NCBI GenBank assembly: GCA_945871425.1
Contig: CAMBVS010000042.1
Coordinates: 1-36,541, forward strand
Direction: 5' to 3'
Length of the DNA stretch: 36,541 nt
Origin: Rhizobium sp. Q54
GTDB lineage: Bacteria; Pseudomonadota; Alphaproteobacteria; SHVZ01
Shown here: positions 1 to 8,810 of the stretch, in pieces
How the letters are laid out: each line of letters starts with the position of its first letter
Position numbering within the stretch: the first letter of the stretch is position 1
Translations under genes and position numbers: made by a program
Notes under the pieces: generated by a model
What the model saw: the letters and a program-made list of their open reading frames with translations, nothing else
Told to the model about the DNA's origin: nothing
The model's database searches: none

Positions 1-17
1 GAAACACGCCATAGGTG

Positions 18-43
18 CTTATAACCACTATATTTGGTATAAG
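18..43. promoter_or_regulatory. AT-rich imperfect palindrome upstream of yebC
   Basis: Within the 81 bases before yebC, CTTATAACCA at 18-27 faces TGGTATAAG at 35-43, an imperfect inverted repeat (one unpaired base) around an AT-rich centre. It is strikingly AT-rich for this GC-rich window, so it may hold the promoter or an operator for the yebC-ruv genes. No clean -35/-10 pair could be set, and a terminator of a gene left of the window is also possible. Confidence 0.3.
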
Positions 44-81
44 CGTTCACATCCTTCTACGAACTCTTCGGGCCGGCGAGA

Positions 82-831
82 ATGGCAGGACACAGCCAAT
101 TCAAGAACATCATGTATCGCAAGGGCGCTCAGGACGCCAAGCGAGGCAAGCTCTTCACCAAGCTGATCCGGGAGCTGACGACCGCCGCCCGGGCGGGTTC
201 GCCGGATCCGGCATCCAACCATCGCCTCAAGGCGGCCATCATAGCGGCGCGCGGCGCCAACATGCCCAAGGACACGCTGGACCGCGCCATCAAGCGCGGC
301 GCCGGCGCCGATGACGGCACCGCCTATGAAGAAGTGCGCTACGAGGGTTATGGCCCTGGTGGCGTGGCCCTGATCGTCGAGGCCCTGACCGACAACCGCA
401 ACCGCACCGCCTCGGAAGTCCGCTCCGCCTTCGCCAAGGGCGGCGGAGCCTTGGGCGAGACGAACTCGGTCTCCTTCATGTTCGAGAGGGTCGGCGAGAT
501 CGTCTATCCGGTCAAAGCGGCCAGCGCCGATGCGATGTTCGAGGCCGCGCTCGAGGCCGGGGCGACCAACGTCGAGTCAGGGGCCGAGCTTCACGAGATC
601 GTGACCACGGTCGAGGACTTCGCCCAGGTCAGGGACGCGCTGGAGGCGAAGTTCGGTGCGCCGGAGCGCGCCAAGCTTGCCTGGAAGCCCTCGACGACGG
701 TGCCGGTCGACGAAAACGTCGCCGACTCGCTGTTCAAGCTGGTCGAGACGCTCGAGGACAATGACGACGTCCAGACGGTCTGGGGCAACTACGAGGTCGC
801 CGACGCGGTCCTCGAGAAGCTCGCGGGGTGA
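82..831 (+). CDS. yebC: YebC/PmpR-family transcriptional regulator / translation factor
   Basis: The 249-residue protein matches the YebC/TACO1 family in length and layout. The N-terminus [21 protein letters not shown] is the family signature, followed by the conserved [16 protein letters not shown] block (about residues 58-73), YEGYGPGG, and a C-terminal domain ending in a [15 protein letters not shown] segment. Members bind nucleic acid; they were first described as transcriptional regulators, and some act as translation factors that relieve stalling at proline stretches, which may matter for the 11-proline run in TolA in this same window. The start at 82 is fixed by the conserved N-terminus; the Shine-Dalgarno (SD) is weak (GGCGAGA). 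ruvC begins 10 bases after the stop. Adjacency of yebC and ruvC is common in Proteobacteria. Confidence 0.95.
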   Translation: MAGHSQFKNIMYRKGAQDAKRGKLFTKLIRELTTAARAGSPDPASNHRLKAAIIAARGANMPKDTLDRAIKRGAGADDGTAYEEVRYEGYGPGGVALIVEALTDNRNRTASEVRSAFAKGGGALGETNSVSFMFERVGEIVYPVKAASADAMFEAALEAGATNVESGAELHEIVTTVEDFAQVRDALEAKFGAPERAKLAWKPSTTVPVDENVADSLFKLVETLEDNDDVQTVWGNYEVADAVLEKLAG

Positions 832-841
832 GCGACACGCG

Positions 842-1339
842 ATGCGGCTCCTCGGCCTCGACCCGGGCCTGCGCCATACCGGCTGGGGCATCGTCGATGC
901 CGAAGGCAACCGGCTCCGCCATGTCGCTTCGGGTCGAGTCGACTCGGGCGAAGGGACGATCGCCGAGCGCTTGGTGCGCCTGCATGACGGGATCACCGAG
1001 GTGATCGGCCGCTATCGTCCGGACGAGGCGGCGGTCGAGGAGACTTACGTCAACAAGAACCCTTCCTCCACCCTCAAGCTGGGCCTGGCTCGCGGCGTGG
1101 TGATCCTGGCGCCGGCGAGAGCCGGGCTCATCGTCGCCGAATACGCTCCGAGCCTGGTGAAGAAGTCGGTCGTCGGCGCCGGCCAGGCCGAGAAAGAGCA
1201 GGTCGAGCGCATGGTGCGCATGCTGCTTCCCGGCGCCGAGCCCGCCAGCGCGGATGCCGCCGATGCGCTCGCCATCGCCATCTGCCATGCCCACCATGCG
1301 TCCACCCGGCGCCTGGTCGTCGCGAGCGTCCGCGCATGA
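842..1339 (+). CDS. ruvC: Holliday junction endodeoxyribonuclease RuvC
   Basis: RuvC cuts Holliday junctions symmetrically during recombinational repair, working with RuvAB. The 165-residue product starts [16 protein letters not shown]. Asp7, Glu66, Asp138 and Asp141 fall at the same numbers as the four catalytic acids of the E. coli enzyme ([21 protein letters not shown]), so an active nuclease is expected. An open frame extends upstream to 656, but that part overlaps yebC in another frame and lacks RuvC character, so the ATG at 842 is preferred. The last codons overlap the ruvA start by 4 bases, indicating translational coupling in a ruvCAB operon. Confidence 0.97.
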   Translation: MRLLGLDPGLRHTGWGIVDAEGNRLRHVASGRVDSGEGTIAERLVRLHDGITEVIGRYRPDEAAVEETYVNKNPSSTLKLGLARGVVILAPARAGLIVAEYAPSLVKKSVVGAGQAEKEQVERMVRMLLPGAEPASADAADALAIAICHAHHASTRRLVVASVRA

Positions 1340-1956
1340 TCGCCAAGCTGAGCGGGCGCCTGGACTCGACCGGCGAAGATTGGGCCATCGTCGACTGCGC
1401 CGGCGTCGGCTACCTCGTCCAATGCGCGACGCGGACGCTGGCGCGACTGCCGGCGGTCGGGGGCCAGGTCAGCCTGGTGGTCGAGACGCTGATGCGTGAG
1501 GACAGCCTCCGCCTGATCGGCTTCGCCTCCGCAGGCGAGCGCGACTGGTTTCGCCTCCTGACGCAGGTGCAGGGCGTCGGCGCCCGCATCGCGCTCGCCA
1601 TCCTCTCCGCGCTCGAGGTCGACGAGCTGGTGCGGGCCATCGCCGCCCAGGACAAGGCCCTGCTCACCCGCGCCGACGGCGTCGGGCCGAAGCTCGCCCA
1701 GCGCATCGCGATCGAGCTCAAGGACAAGGCGGCCGGGCTGATGCTCGGCCACGCGGCGAAGGCGGCACCGACCGCCGCCGGCGCCAAGCTCGATCCCTCA
1801 GTCGGCGTCGCCGCCGACGCGGTCTCGGCCCTGGTCAACTTGGGATATGGCCGCGCCGAGGCGTTCGGTGCCGTCGCCCAGGCGAGCCAGGTGGTCGGCG
1901 CCAAGGCGCGCCTCGAGGACCTGATCCGCGCCGGCTTGAGGGAGCTGGCGAAGTGA
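1336..1956 (+). CDS. ruvA: Holliday junction DNA helicase subunit RuvA
   Basis: RuvA binds the four-way junction as a tetramer and loads RuvB. The 206-residue protein has the N-terminal OB-fold start [16 protein letters not shown], then two helix-hairpin-helix DNA-binding motifs ([13 protein letters not shown], about residues 76-88, and [12 protein letters not shown], about 115-126), an Ala/Gly-rich linker, and a small C-terminal RuvB-contact domain ([15 protein letters not shown]). Length is normal for the family. It overlaps ruvC by 4 bases and ruvB by 4 bases (GTGA), so the three are very likely translated from one message. Confidence 0.97.
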   Translation: MIAKLSGRLDSTGEDWAIVDCAGVGYLVQCATRTLARLPAVGGQVSLVVETLMREDSLRLIGFASAGERDWFRLLTQVQGVGARIALAILSALEVDELVRAIAAQDKALLTRADGVGPKLAQRIAIELKDKAAGLMLGHAAKAAPTAAGAKLDPSVGVAADAVSALVNLGYGRAEAFGAVAQASQVVGAKARLEDLIRAGLRELAK

Positions 1957-3011
1957 CTGGCACGCCCGCCGAACGCGCGCGCCTCGTCTCCGGCGCGCAG
2001 GCGGAGGTCGATGCCGTCGAGGCCTCGATCCGCCCGCAACGCCTCGACGACTTCGTCGGCCAGCGCCAGGCGCGCGGCAACCTCAGCGTCTTCATCCAGG
2101 CGGCGAAGGCGCGAGGCGAGGCCCTCGACCACGTGCTGCTGCATGGGCCGCCAGGCCTCGGCAAGACGACGCTGGCTCAGATCGTTTCCCGCGAGCTTGG
2201 CTCGAGCTTCCGGGCCACGTCCGGCCCGGTCATCGCCAAGGCGGGCGACCTCGCCGCATTGCTCACCAACCTGCAGCCGCGCGACGTGCTGTTCATCGAC
2301 GAGATCCACCGTCTCAGCCCGGCGGTCGAGGAGACGCTGTATCCGGCGATGGAGGACTTCCAGCTCGACCTGATCATCGGCGAGGGACCGGCGGCGCGCT
2401 CGATCCGCATCGACCTGCCGCCGTTCACCCTGATCGGCGCCACCACGCGCTCGGGATTGCTGACCACGCCGCTGCGCGAGCGCTTCGGCATCCCGCTCCG
2501 CCTCAATTTCTACGAAGTCGACGAGCTGGTCTTGATCGTGCGCCGCGCCGCCGGCATCCACGGTATCGAGATGACCGAGGACGGCGCCACCGAGGTGGCG
2601 AGGCGCGCCCGGGGCACGCCCCGGATCGCCGGGCGCCTTCTCCGGCGCGTGCGCGACTTTGCCGCCGTCGACGGCCACAAGGTGATCGACGCCAAGGCCG
2701 CCGACGCGGCGCTCAACCGGCTCGAGGTCGACCGCACGGGCCTTGATGCCATGGACCGCCGCTACCTCTCCTGCCTCGTCGACAACTACGGCGGCGGCCC
2801 GGTCGGGGTGGAGACCCTGGCCGCCGCGCTCTCCGAGCAGCGCGACGTCATCGAGGATGTGATCGAGCCCTACCTGATGCAGCAGGGCCTGGTGCAGCGG
2901 ACGCCGCGCGGGCGGATGCTGGCGGCCCAGGGATACCGCCATCTCGGGCTGCCGGTGCCGTCCACCGCCGCCCAGTACGACCTCCTGCCCTCGGAGGCCG
3001 ACGATGCCTGA
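1953..3011 (+). CDS. ruvB: Holliday junction branch-migration ATPase RuvB
   Basis: RuvB is the AAA+ hexameric motor of branch migration. The 352-residue protein begins at a GTG that overlaps the ruvA stop. It has the conserved lead-in [11 protein letters not shown], Walker A GPPGLGKT at residues 65-72, Walker B LFIDEIHR at 113-120, the GATTRSGLL sensor region, and the C-terminal winged-helix part with [14 protein letters not shown] and the terminal RTPRGR motif. All family landmarks are present. It overlaps the ybgC start by 8 bases. Unlike in E. coli there is no visible LexA box near ruv in this window. Confidence 0.97.
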   Translation: MTGTPAERARLVSGAQAEVDAVEASIRPQRLDDFVGQRQARGNLSVFIQAAKARGEALDHVLLHGPPGLGKTTLAQIVSRELGSSFRATSGPVIAKAGDLAALLTNLQPRDVLFIDEIHRLSPAVEETLYPAMEDFQLDLIIGEGPAARSIRIDLPPFTLIGATTRSGLLTTPLRERFGIPLRLNFYEVDELVLIVRRAAGIHGIEMTEDGATEVARRARGTPRIAGRLLRRVRDFAAVDGHKVIDAKAADAALNRLEVDRTGLDAMDRRYLSCLVDNYGGGPVGVETLAAALSEQRDVIEDVIEPYLMQQGLVQRTPRGRMLAAQGYRHLGLPVPSTAAQYDLLPSEADDA

Positions 3012-3429
3012 GGCCGGCCATCGTTTTGCCATACGCGTCTACTACGAAGACACCGACGCGGCCGGGATCGTCTACCACAGCAACTACCTAAAGTTCGCTG
3101 AACGAGCCCGAACCGAGTGGCTGCGCGACTTAGGCGTGCAGCAACGGCAGTGGCGCGAGGAAACCGGGCTCGGCTTCGCCGTGACCCGGTGCGAGATCGA
3201 TTTCCGCCGGTCCGCCCGGCTCGACGACGTTCTCGACGTCGCGACCCGGGTCCTGGAAGTCGGCGGCGCCTCGCTGGTGGCCGAGCAGGTCATCCGGCAC
3301 GAGGCGGACGAGGTTGCCCGGCTCAAACTCGTCGTCGCCTGCATCGACGGGCAAGGACGGCCGGCGCGACTGCCCAAGAATTTGCGGGCCGCCATGTCGG
3401 CGGCAACCGCTCGAGGAGTGAACGACTAG
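3004..3429 (+). CDS. ybgC: Tol-Pal-associated acyl-CoA thioesterase YbgC
   Basis: This is a 141-residue single hotdog-fold thioesterase that hydrolyses acyl-CoA or acyl-ACP; its exact link to the Tol-Pal envelope system is unclear, but the gene sits first in tol clusters. The motif [19 protein letters not shown] (residues 13-31) holds the catalytic Asp18 and the conserved His25, followed by [12 protein letters not shown]. The ATG at 3004 lies inside the end of ruvB, and the stop codon is immediately followed by the tolQ ATG with no spacer, so coupling on both sides is likely. Confidence 0.95.
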   Translation: MPEAGHRFAIRVYYEDTDAAGIVYHSNYLKFAERARTEWLRDLGVQQRQWREETGLGFAVTRCEIDFRRSARLDDVLDVATRVLEVGGASLVAEQVIRHEADEVARLKLVVACIDGQGRPARLPKNLRAAMSAATARGVND

Positions 3430-4161
3430 ATGGAACCCAAGATCGTCAACGCCGTCACCCTCGCCGGATCGGTCGGATCCACCGACATGTCGATCATCGG
3501 CCTGTTCCTTCAGGCCGACTATGTCGTGAAGGCGGTGATGATCCTGCTCATCTTCGCGTCATTCTGGTGCTGGGCGATCATCTTCGACAAGATCAGGAGG
3601 CTTCGGCTCCTGCAGGCCCAGGCGAGCGAGTTCGAAGAGCAGTTCTGGTCGGGCGCCCCGCTCGAGGATCTCTACGACCGGCTGGGCAGCCGTCCGGGCG
3701 AGCCGATGAGCGCCATCTTCTCCTCCGCCATGCGCGAATGGCGCCGCTCGGCAGCCAAGGGCCTCGTCGGCTCCGGCCCGATGCGCGCCAGCTTGAGGCA
3801 GCGCATCGAGCAGGTGATGCAGATCACGCTCCAGCGCGAGATGGGCCAGGTCGAGCGCTACATGACGTTCCTCGCCTCGGTCGGCTCGACCGCGCCGTTC
3901 ATCGGTCTCTTCGGCACGGTGTGGGGCATCATGAACAGCTTCAAGTCGATCGCGCTCACCAAGAACACGTCGCTCGCGGTGGTGGCGCCGGGTATCGCCG
4001 AGGCGCTGTTCGCGACCGCCCTCGGCCTCGTGGCGGCCATTCCCGCAGTCATCGCCTACAACAAGATCTCCTCCGACATCGGCCGCTATACCGCGCGCCT
4101 GGAGGGTTTCGCGGCCGAGTTCGGAGCGATCGTCTCGCGCCAGCTCGACGAGGCGGAGTAG
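3430..4161 (+). CDS. tolQ: Tol-Pal inner-membrane proton-channel protein TolQ
   Basis: TolQ forms, with TolR, the proton-motive-force-driven stator that energises TolA and constricts the outer membrane at division. The 243-residue product has a first membrane segment near residues 28-50 (VMILLIFASFWCWAIIF), a long cytoplasmic stretch, and two further membrane segments near 145-170 and 185-210. The ExbB/TolQ signature GSTAPFIGLFGTVWGI is followed by the IAEALFATALGL helix, whose Thr is part of the proton path in the family. It starts directly after the ybgC stop and tolR follows after 7 bases. Confidence 0.96.
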   Translation: MEPKIVNAVTLAGSVGSTDMSIIGLFLQADYVVKAVMILLIFASFWCWAIIFDKIRRLRLLQAQASEFEEQFWSGAPLEDLYDRLGSRPGEPMSAIFSSAMREWRRSAAKGLVGSGPMRASLRQRIEQVMQITLQREMGQVERYMTFLASVGSTAPFIGLFGTVWGIMNSFKSIALTKNTSLAVVAPGIAEALFATALGLVAAIPAVIAYNKISSDIGRYTARLEGFAAEFGAIVSRQLDEAE

Positions 4162-4168
4162 CCAAGCG

Positions 4169-4648
4169 ATGGCAGGCCCCCTCCTCAAGCGGCGAAGCAC
4201 CGCGACACGCTACGCGCCGATGTCGGAGATCAACGTGACGCCGTTGGTCGACGTCATGCTCGTGCTGCTGATCATCTTCATGATCGCGGCCCCGCTGCTC
4301 ACGGTCGGCGTGCCCGTCGATCTGCCGAAGACCCAGGCGGCGACCATCAACGAGCAGGTCGAGCCGCTGACCATCACCGTCAACGGCCAGGGCCAGATCT
4401 ACATCCAGGAATCGGAAGTCACCGAAGACCAGCTGGTGCCGCGCCTGCAGGCGATCGTCAGGAACAAGGCCGACCAGCGCATCTTCGTTCGCGGCGACAA
4501 GGCCATCAACTACGGCCGGGTGATGGAAGTGATGGGCCTGATCGCCGCCGCCGGCTTCGACAAGGTGGCGCTGATCGCCGAGATGCCGCAGAGCGCCGCC
4601 CCGGCGCCGGCCGCGCGCGGGACGCAACCTCAGCGCAGGACCAACTGA
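4169..4648 (+). CDS. tolR: Tol-Pal inner-membrane protein TolR
   Basis: TolR is the periplasmic partner of TolQ. The 159-residue protein has a short cytoplasmic head, the ExbD/TolR signature SEINVTPLVDVMLVLLIIF with the membrane-embedded Asp of LVDVML (proton-coupling residue in the family), one transmembrane helix at about 26-45, and a periplasmic domain with VPVDLPKTQA and IFVRGDKAINYGRVMEVM. The Pro/Ala-rich tail after residue 143 looks disordered. tolA follows after 4 bases. Confidence 0.95.
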   Translation: MAGPLLKRRSTATRYAPMSEINVTPLVDVMLVLLIIFMIAAPLLTVGVPVDLPKTQAATINEQVEPLTITVNGQGQIYIQESEVTEDQLVPRLQAIVRNKADQRIFVRGDKAINYGRVMEVMGLIAAAGFDKVALIAEMPQSAAPAPAARGTQPQRRTN

Positions 4649-4652
4649 GTCG

Positions 4653-5633
4653 ATGACGCGGGGCGCGACCTTCTCCCTTCTGCTGCACGCGTTCGTCGTG
4701 CTGCTGGCCTTCTTCGGCCTGCCGCTGATGGCGAAGCCCGAGCCGATGCTGGAGAAGCCGATCCTGGTCGACATCGTCACCATCGCCAAGGTGACGAACC
4801 TGCCGCCGCCGACGCCGAAGATCGAGCCCAAGCCCGAGCCGAAGGTGGTCGAGCCGAAGCCGGAGCCGCCGAAACCGGAACCGCCCAAGCCCGAGCCGCC
4901 GAAGGTCGTCGAGGCACCGCCGCCGCCCCCGCCGCCTCCTCCGCCCCCGGCGCCGCCAAAGGTGGTCGAGCCGAAGCCCGAACCGCCGAAACCCGAGCCG
5001 ATCAAGCCCGAACCGCCGAAGCCGGTCGAGGTGAAGCCAGAGCCGGCGCCGAAGGTGGCCGAGCTCAAGCCCGAGCCGCCGAAGCCCGAACCGCCTAAGG
5101 TCGAGCCGCCCAAACCGGCGCCGCCCAAGCCCGAGCCGCCCAAGCCACAGGTGAAGAGGGACGATACCTTCGACCGGCTGCTCAAGGATCTCGCCACCAA
5201 GAAACCGGCACCGGCCGAGCCGACCGAGGCGAAGAAGCCCGAGCCGCCGAAGCCCCAGCAGCAGGCCGCACTGCCGCCGACGCCGAACAAGTCGCCGCCG
5301 CCCCGGCCGATGACCGAGGGTCAGCTCACCTTGAGCGAGCTCGACGCCATCCGCGCGCAGATCGCGCAGTGCTGGAACGTGCCGGCAGGCGCGCGCGACG
5401 CGCGGAACCTTGTGGTCGAAGTCCAGGTTGATATGAATCCGGACGCGACCGTCCGGCACGCACAGGTCGTCGACCAGGCGAGGATGATGACGGATCCGTT
5501 CTTCCGCGCCGCCGCCGAGAGCGCCATGCGCGCGGTCCTCAACCCGCGCTGCAATCCCTTGCGCCTGCCGCGCGAGAAATTCGATACGTGGAAATCCTTC
5601 ACGCTCAACTTCAACCCGAAGGAAATGCTTTAA
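4653..5633 (+). CDS. tolA: TolA-like energy-transducing protein with a proline-rich stalk
   Basis: TolA bridges the TolQR motor in the inner membrane to TolB/Pal at the outer membrane. The 326 residues show the three-part layout: one N-terminal membrane anchor (about residues 7-24, [15 protein letters not shown]), a long stalk (about 50-220), and a C-terminal globular domain (about 224-326) with [20 protein letters not shown] and paired cysteines. The stalk is not the Ala/Lys helix of the E. coli protein but a Lys-Pro-Glu-Pro repeat resembling TonB, with 11 consecutive prolines. The position between tolR and tolB supports TolA over TonB. The stop codon overlaps the tolB start (TAATG). Confidence 0.9.
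   Translation: MTRGATFSLLLHAFVVLLAFFGLPLMAKPEPMLEKPILVDIVTIAKVTNLPPPTPKIEPKPEPKVVEPKPEPPKPEPPKPEPPKVVEAPPPPPPPPPPPAPPKVVEPKPEPPKPEPIKPEPPKPVEVKPEPAPKVAELKPEPPKPEPPKVEPPKPAPPKPEPPKPQVKRDDTFDRLLKDLATKKPAPAEPTEAKKPEPPKPQQQAALPPTPNKSPPPRPMTEGQLTLSELDAIRAQIAQCWNVPAGARDARNLVVEVQVDMNPDATVRHAQVVDQARMMTDPFFRAAAESAMRAVLNPRCNPLRLPREKFDTWKSFTLNFNPKEML
4819..5155 (+). repeat. Lys-Pro-Glu-Pro repeat tract inside tolA
   Basis: Dozens of near-identical short units encoding KPEPPKPEP or KVVEPKP variants occur here, including an uninterrupted run of 11 proline codons at 4917-4949 (mixed CCG, CCC and CCT). This low-complexity DNA is coding, not a CRISPR or intergenic repeat. It is likely to vary in length between strains by slippage. 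Confidence 0.85.
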
Positions 5634-6997
5634 TGAGCGCGCTGCCCGATCGCTCCCGCCCCTGGCTGCCGACCCGACGCGATGCCCTTCTCGGGCTCAC
5701 CGTCGCACCGCTCCTCTGGAGCGCCGCCCGGCCCGCCTGGGGCGAGCTGCGCATCGACATCACCCGCGGCAAGGTCGAGCCGATGCCGATCGCCATCGTG
5801 CCGTTCTCCGGCGCCGGCGAGCAGGCGAAGGCCGGCACCGACATATCGAGCGTGGTCTCGGCCGACCTCGAGCGCTCCGGCCTCTTCCGCCCGCTCGACC
5901 CCAAGTCCTTCATCCAGAACGCCGAGCAGATCCGCCTGCAGCCGCGCTTCGAGGACTGGAAGCTGATCAACGCCCAGGCGCTGGTCCATGGCAGCGTCGA
6001 GATGCAGGCCGACGGCCGGCTCAAGGTCGAGTTCAGGCTCTGGGACGTCATCGCCGGACAGCAGATGACGGGCCTCGCCTACTTCACCATCCCCAACAAC
6101 TGGCGCCGCGTCGCCCACATCATCGCCGACGCCATCTACAAGCGGATCACCGGTGAGGACGGCTACTTCGACACGCGTGTCGTCTACATCGCCGAAAGCG
6201 GGCCGCAGAACCGCCGGATCAAACGCCTCGCCATCATGGATCAGGACGGCGCCAACCACCGCTTCCTCACCGACGGGCGCGTGCTGGTGCTGACGCCGCG
6301 CTTCTCGCCGACCGCGCAGGAGATCACCTATCTCTCCTATTTCCGCGATCAGCCGCGGGTCTATCTCTTCAACATCGACACCGGCCAGCAGGAGGTCGTC
6401 GGCGATTTCCCCGGGATGACCTTCGCGCCGCGTTTCTCGCCCGACGGCAAGCGTGTGATCATGAGCCTTTCCACCAGCGGCAACTCGCAGATCTACACGC
6501 TCGATCTCAGGACCCGGTCGGTCAAGCGGCTGACCAACCATGCCTCGATCAACACCTCGCCCTGCTACTCACCCGACGGCAACACGATCTGCTTCAACTC
6601 GGACCGCAGCGGCGGCCAGCAGCTCTATACGATGGATGCCGAGGGCGGCGGGGTGAAGCGCGTCAGCTTCGGCCAGGGCCGCTATGCGACCCCGGTCTGG
6701 TCGCCCCGCGGCGATCTCCTGGCATTCACCCGGCTGAATGCCGGCAGCTTCTCGATCGGCGTCATGCGCCCGGACGGCTCGGGCGAGCGCATCCTGACCG
6801 AGAGCTTCCTGGTCGAGGGGCCGACCTGGGCCCCCAACGGGCGCGTGCTGATGTATTTCCGTCAACAACCCAGCGACGATCAGGGGCGCGGCGGCGCGGT
6901 CAAGCTGTTCTCGATCGACTTGACCGGCTTCAATGAACGCGAAATCATTACCCCGGTCGACGGGTCGGACCCGGCGTGGTCCCCCTTGATTCCTTGA
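5633..6997 (+). CDS. tolB: Tol-Pal periplasmic beta-propeller protein TolB
   Basis: TolB is the periplasmic protein that binds Pal and relays TolA action. The 454-residue product has an N-terminal alpha/beta domain beginning PIAIVPFSG and a six-bladed propeller with repeated WD40-like/TolB units ([44 protein letters not shown]). A longer frame opens at 5588 inside tolA; the ATG at 5633, which overlaps the tolA stop, gives a proper signal peptide. That signal contains [10 protein letters not shown] (Arg15-Arg16) before the hydrophobic stretch and an AWG-E cleavage-like end, so it looks like a twin-arginine signal. No SD is obvious; coupling to tolA is likely. Confidence 0.95.
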   Translation: MSALPDRSRPWLPTRRDALLGLTVAPLLWSAARPAWGELRIDITRGKVEPMPIAIVPFSGAGEQAKAGTDISSVVSADLERSGLFRPLDPKSFIQNAEQIRLQPRFEDWKLINAQALVHGSVEMQADGRLKVEFRLWDVIAGQQMTGLAYFTIPNNWRRVAHIIADAIYKRITGEDGYFDTRVVYIAESGPQNRRIKRLAIMDQDGANHRFLTDGRVLVLTPRFSPTAQEITYLSYFRDQPRVYLFNIDTGQQEVVGDFPGMTFAPRFSPDGKRVIMSLSTSGNSQIYTLDLRTRSVKRLTNHASINTSPCYSPDGNTICFNSDRSGGQQLYTMDAEGGGVKRVSFGQGRYATPVWSPRGDLLAFTRLNAGSFSIGVMRPDGSGERILTESFLVEGPTWAPNGRVLMYFRQQPSDDQGRGGAVKLFSIDLTGFNEREIITPVDGSDPAWSPLIP

Positions 6998-7023
6998 AAT
7001 TCCACATTTATATTGCCCTCATC

Positions 7024-7045
7024 CCCGTCGGCTCGTGCCGACGGG
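7024..7045 (+). other. Perfect hairpin in the tolB-pal intergenic region
   Basis: CCCGTCGGC at 7024-7032 is exactly complementary to GCCGACGGG at 7037-7045, with a TCGT loop. No T-tract follows, so it is a poor intrinsic terminator. It could stabilise or process the message so that pal, which lies 134 bases further, is expressed apart from tolB. The 182-base gap holds no gene that I can see. Confidence 0.6.
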
Positions 7046-7164
7046 TCGGGTTATGTCGTACCGGCTCGGCCACCTATTGACGATCAAGGGGTTGGGACCA
7101 GCAGGCGCCGTCGTGAGCCCAGGTAAGAATAGAACAACGTGACAATCTCGATCTCTCCCCCGGG

Positions 7165-7170
7165 AAGGAG
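7165..7170 (+). promoter_or_regulatory. Strong ribosome binding site of pal
   Basis: AAGGAG lies 9 bases before the pal ATG, in an A-rich context. It is one of the strongest Shine-Dalgarno sites in the window, fitting the high copy number of Pal in the outer membrane. Confidence 0.8.
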
Positions 7171-7179
7171 TTAACAAAA

Positions 7180-7680
7180 ATGCGAACCAAGATTCTGAGT
7201 CTCTTTGCGGCATCGCTACTGCTGGCCGCTTGCGAGACCACTCCGACGACGACGGCTGGCTCCGGTGGCGGCGGTGCTGCTGCGGCCCCGGCCGCGACGG
7301 CCGCGCCCAGGACCGGTCCGGTTCCTGGCTCGCAGCAGGACCTCGTCGTCAATGTCGGCGACCGCGTCTTCTACGATTTCGACAAGTCCGACCTCAAGCC
7401 CGAGGCGCGTCGCACGCTGGAGCGTCAGGCCGCCTGGCTCAAGCAGTACGGCAGCGTCATGGTGAGCCTCGAGGGTCACTGCGACGAGCGCGGCACCCGC
7501 GAGTACAACCTCGCGCTCGGCGACCGCCGCGCCAACGCCGCCCGCGACTACCTGGTGTCGCTCGGCATTCCCGCCGCGCGCATCAAGACCATCTCCTACG
7601 GCAAGGAGCGCCCGGCCGTCCTCGGTTCGAACGAGGCCGCCTGGTCGCAGAACCGTCGGAGCGTCACCGTCGTCAACTGA
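7180..7680 (+). CDS. pal: Peptidoglycan-associated lipoprotein Pal
   Basis: Pal is the outer-membrane lipoprotein that tethers the membrane to peptidoglycan and binds TolB. The 166-residue precursor has a lipoprotein signal ending in the lipobox LLAAC with Cys18, a Gly/Ala/Pro linker, and an OmpA-like domain from about residue 55: FYDFDKSDLKPEA, LEGHCDERGTREYN and the LGDRRANAARDYL helix, whose Asp and Arg contact diaminopimelate in the family. Length is typical. Its own strong SD and the terminator right after it suggest a partly independent transcript at the end of the tol operon. Confidence 0.97.
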   Translation: MRTKILSLFAASLLLAACETTPTTTAGSGGGGAAAAPAATAAPRTGPVPGSQQDLVVNVGDRVFYDFDKSDLKPEARRTLERQAAWLKQYGSVMVSLEGHCDERGTREYNLALGDRRANAARDYLVSLGIPAARIKTISYGKERPAVLGSNEAAWSQNRRSVTVVN

Positions 7681-7704
7681 CGACTGCTGTTCGGTGTTCG
7701 TATA

Positions 7705-7743
7705 GGTGTCGGCCTCGGCAACGGGGCCGACGCCTTATTTTTG
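7705..7743 (+). terminator. Rho-independent terminator after pal
   Basis: GGTGTCGGCC at 7705-7714 pairs with GGCCGACGCC at 7725-7734 (ten pairs, one G-U), with a 10-base loop, and is followed by TTATTTTTG. It closes the tol-pal transcript, so ybgF downstream needs read-through or its own promoter. Confidence 0.85.
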
Positions 7744-7789
7744 TCCTATAGTTTGACGATAGTCTGGCGCTGACGGACGTCCGAAAAAG

Positions 7790-8803
7790 ATGCGCAGAGC
7801 CCTCCTCCTCCCCGTTCTCGCCCTGCTCCTGCCGGCAGCGCCGCTCCATGCCCAGGATGCGCGCGCCCTCGTCGATCGCATCGACCGGCTGCAGCGCGAC
7901 GTCGACACGCTCCAGCGGCAGGTCTATCGCGGCCAGGCGCCCTCCGCTCCGATCGGCGGCCCGCCGCAGCAGGTTCCGCCGGTATCCACAGGATCGGGCG
8001 AAGGCCTCAACAGCGCCGCCGTCGCCCGCTTCGATGCCCGCATCTCCCAGCTCGAAGGCATGCTCAGGGACCTGACCGGCAAGCTCGAGGAAATCTCCTA
8101 CGCCAACGAGCAGACCCGCCTGCAGCTGGAGAAGCTTTCCAGCGATGCCGACGTGCGCTTCCAGCAACTCGAGCAGAGCCGGATCCCGGCCCAGGCGCAG
8201 GCCCCTGCTCCGGGCCAGGCCCAGCTCCCGGGCCGCGCCGCGCCGCCGCCGCCGCCGCAAGGCCAAGCCCAGCCGGCCCCGGCGACGACCTCGGGAAATC
8301 TCGGAACGATGACGCAGGGGCAGCTCCAGACCAATGCGCCGCCGCCGCCGGCAGGGGCGCAGCGCCCGCCGCAGCAGGCGGCACGGCCGCCGGCCGCCGC
8401 CTCCATCCTGCCGGACGGTTCGGCCGAGGATCAGTACAAGTTCGCCTTCAACATCCTGCTGCAGAACGACTACGACCAGGCCGAGCGCGCCTTCCGCGCC
8501 TATATCGACAAGTATCCGACCGATCCGCGCAGCGACAACGCCCGCTACTGGCTGGCCGAGACCTACTATGTGCGCGACAAGTTCGAGCCGGCCTCCACCG
8601 CCTTCGCCGAGGCCTATCAGAAGGCGCCGAACGGCCAGAAGGCGCCGGACAATCTGCTGAAGCTCGGCATGTCGCTCGGCAAACTCAACAAGCCGAGGGA
8701 GGCCTGCGCCGCCTTCCAGCGCTTAGGAGAGCAGTTCCCGAACGCGCCCGGCACGGTCAAGAGCCGGGCCCAGGCCGAGAAGACCCGGCTCAACTGCAAG
8801 TGA
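7790..8803 (+). CDS. ybgF: Tol-Pal system protein YbgF (CpoB-like)
   Basis: YbgF/CpoB is a periplasmic protein that links Tol-driven membrane constriction to peptidoglycan synthesis at division. The 337-residue precursor has a signal peptide (cleavage after LHAQ-like residues near 22), an N-terminal coiled coil (RIDRLQRDVDTLQRQV), a second coiled-coil segment (about 88-130), a Pro/Gln/Ala-rich linker (about 135-210), and C-terminal TPR repeats (YKFAFNILLQNDYDQAERAF, DNARYWLAETYY, DNLLKLGMSLGKL). No SD is seen before the ATG. A 10-base palindrome, CGGACGTCCG, lies at 7774-7783. tilS starts 7 bases after the stop. Confidence 0.93.
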   Translation: MRRALLLPVLALLLPAAPLHAQDARALVDRIDRLQRDVDTLQRQVYRGQAPSAPIGGPPQQVPPVSTGSGEGLNSAAVARFDARISQLEGMLRDLTGKLEEISYANEQTRLQLEKLSSDADVRFQQLEQSRIPAQAQAPAPGQAQLPGRAAPPPPPQGQAQPAPATTSGNLGTMTQGQLQTNAPPPPAGAQRPPQQAARPPAAASILPDGSAEDQYKFAFNILLQNDYDQAERAFRAYIDKYPTDPRSDNARYWLAETYYVRDKFEPASTAFAEAYQKAPNGQKAPDNLLKLGMSLGKLNKPREACAAFQRLGEQFPNAPGTVKSRAQAEKTRLNCK

Positions 8804-8810
8804 GCGGCGG

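Noticed and set aside
4819..5155. Dense short repeats that could suggest a CRISPR array
   Set aside because: The repeats are in frame inside tolA and encode a Lys-Pro-Glu-Pro stalk; there are no unique spacers of constant length.
7053..7150. A sigma-70 promoter for pal
   Set aside because: TTGACG at 7077-7082 has no acceptable -10 at 16-18 bases; not supported.
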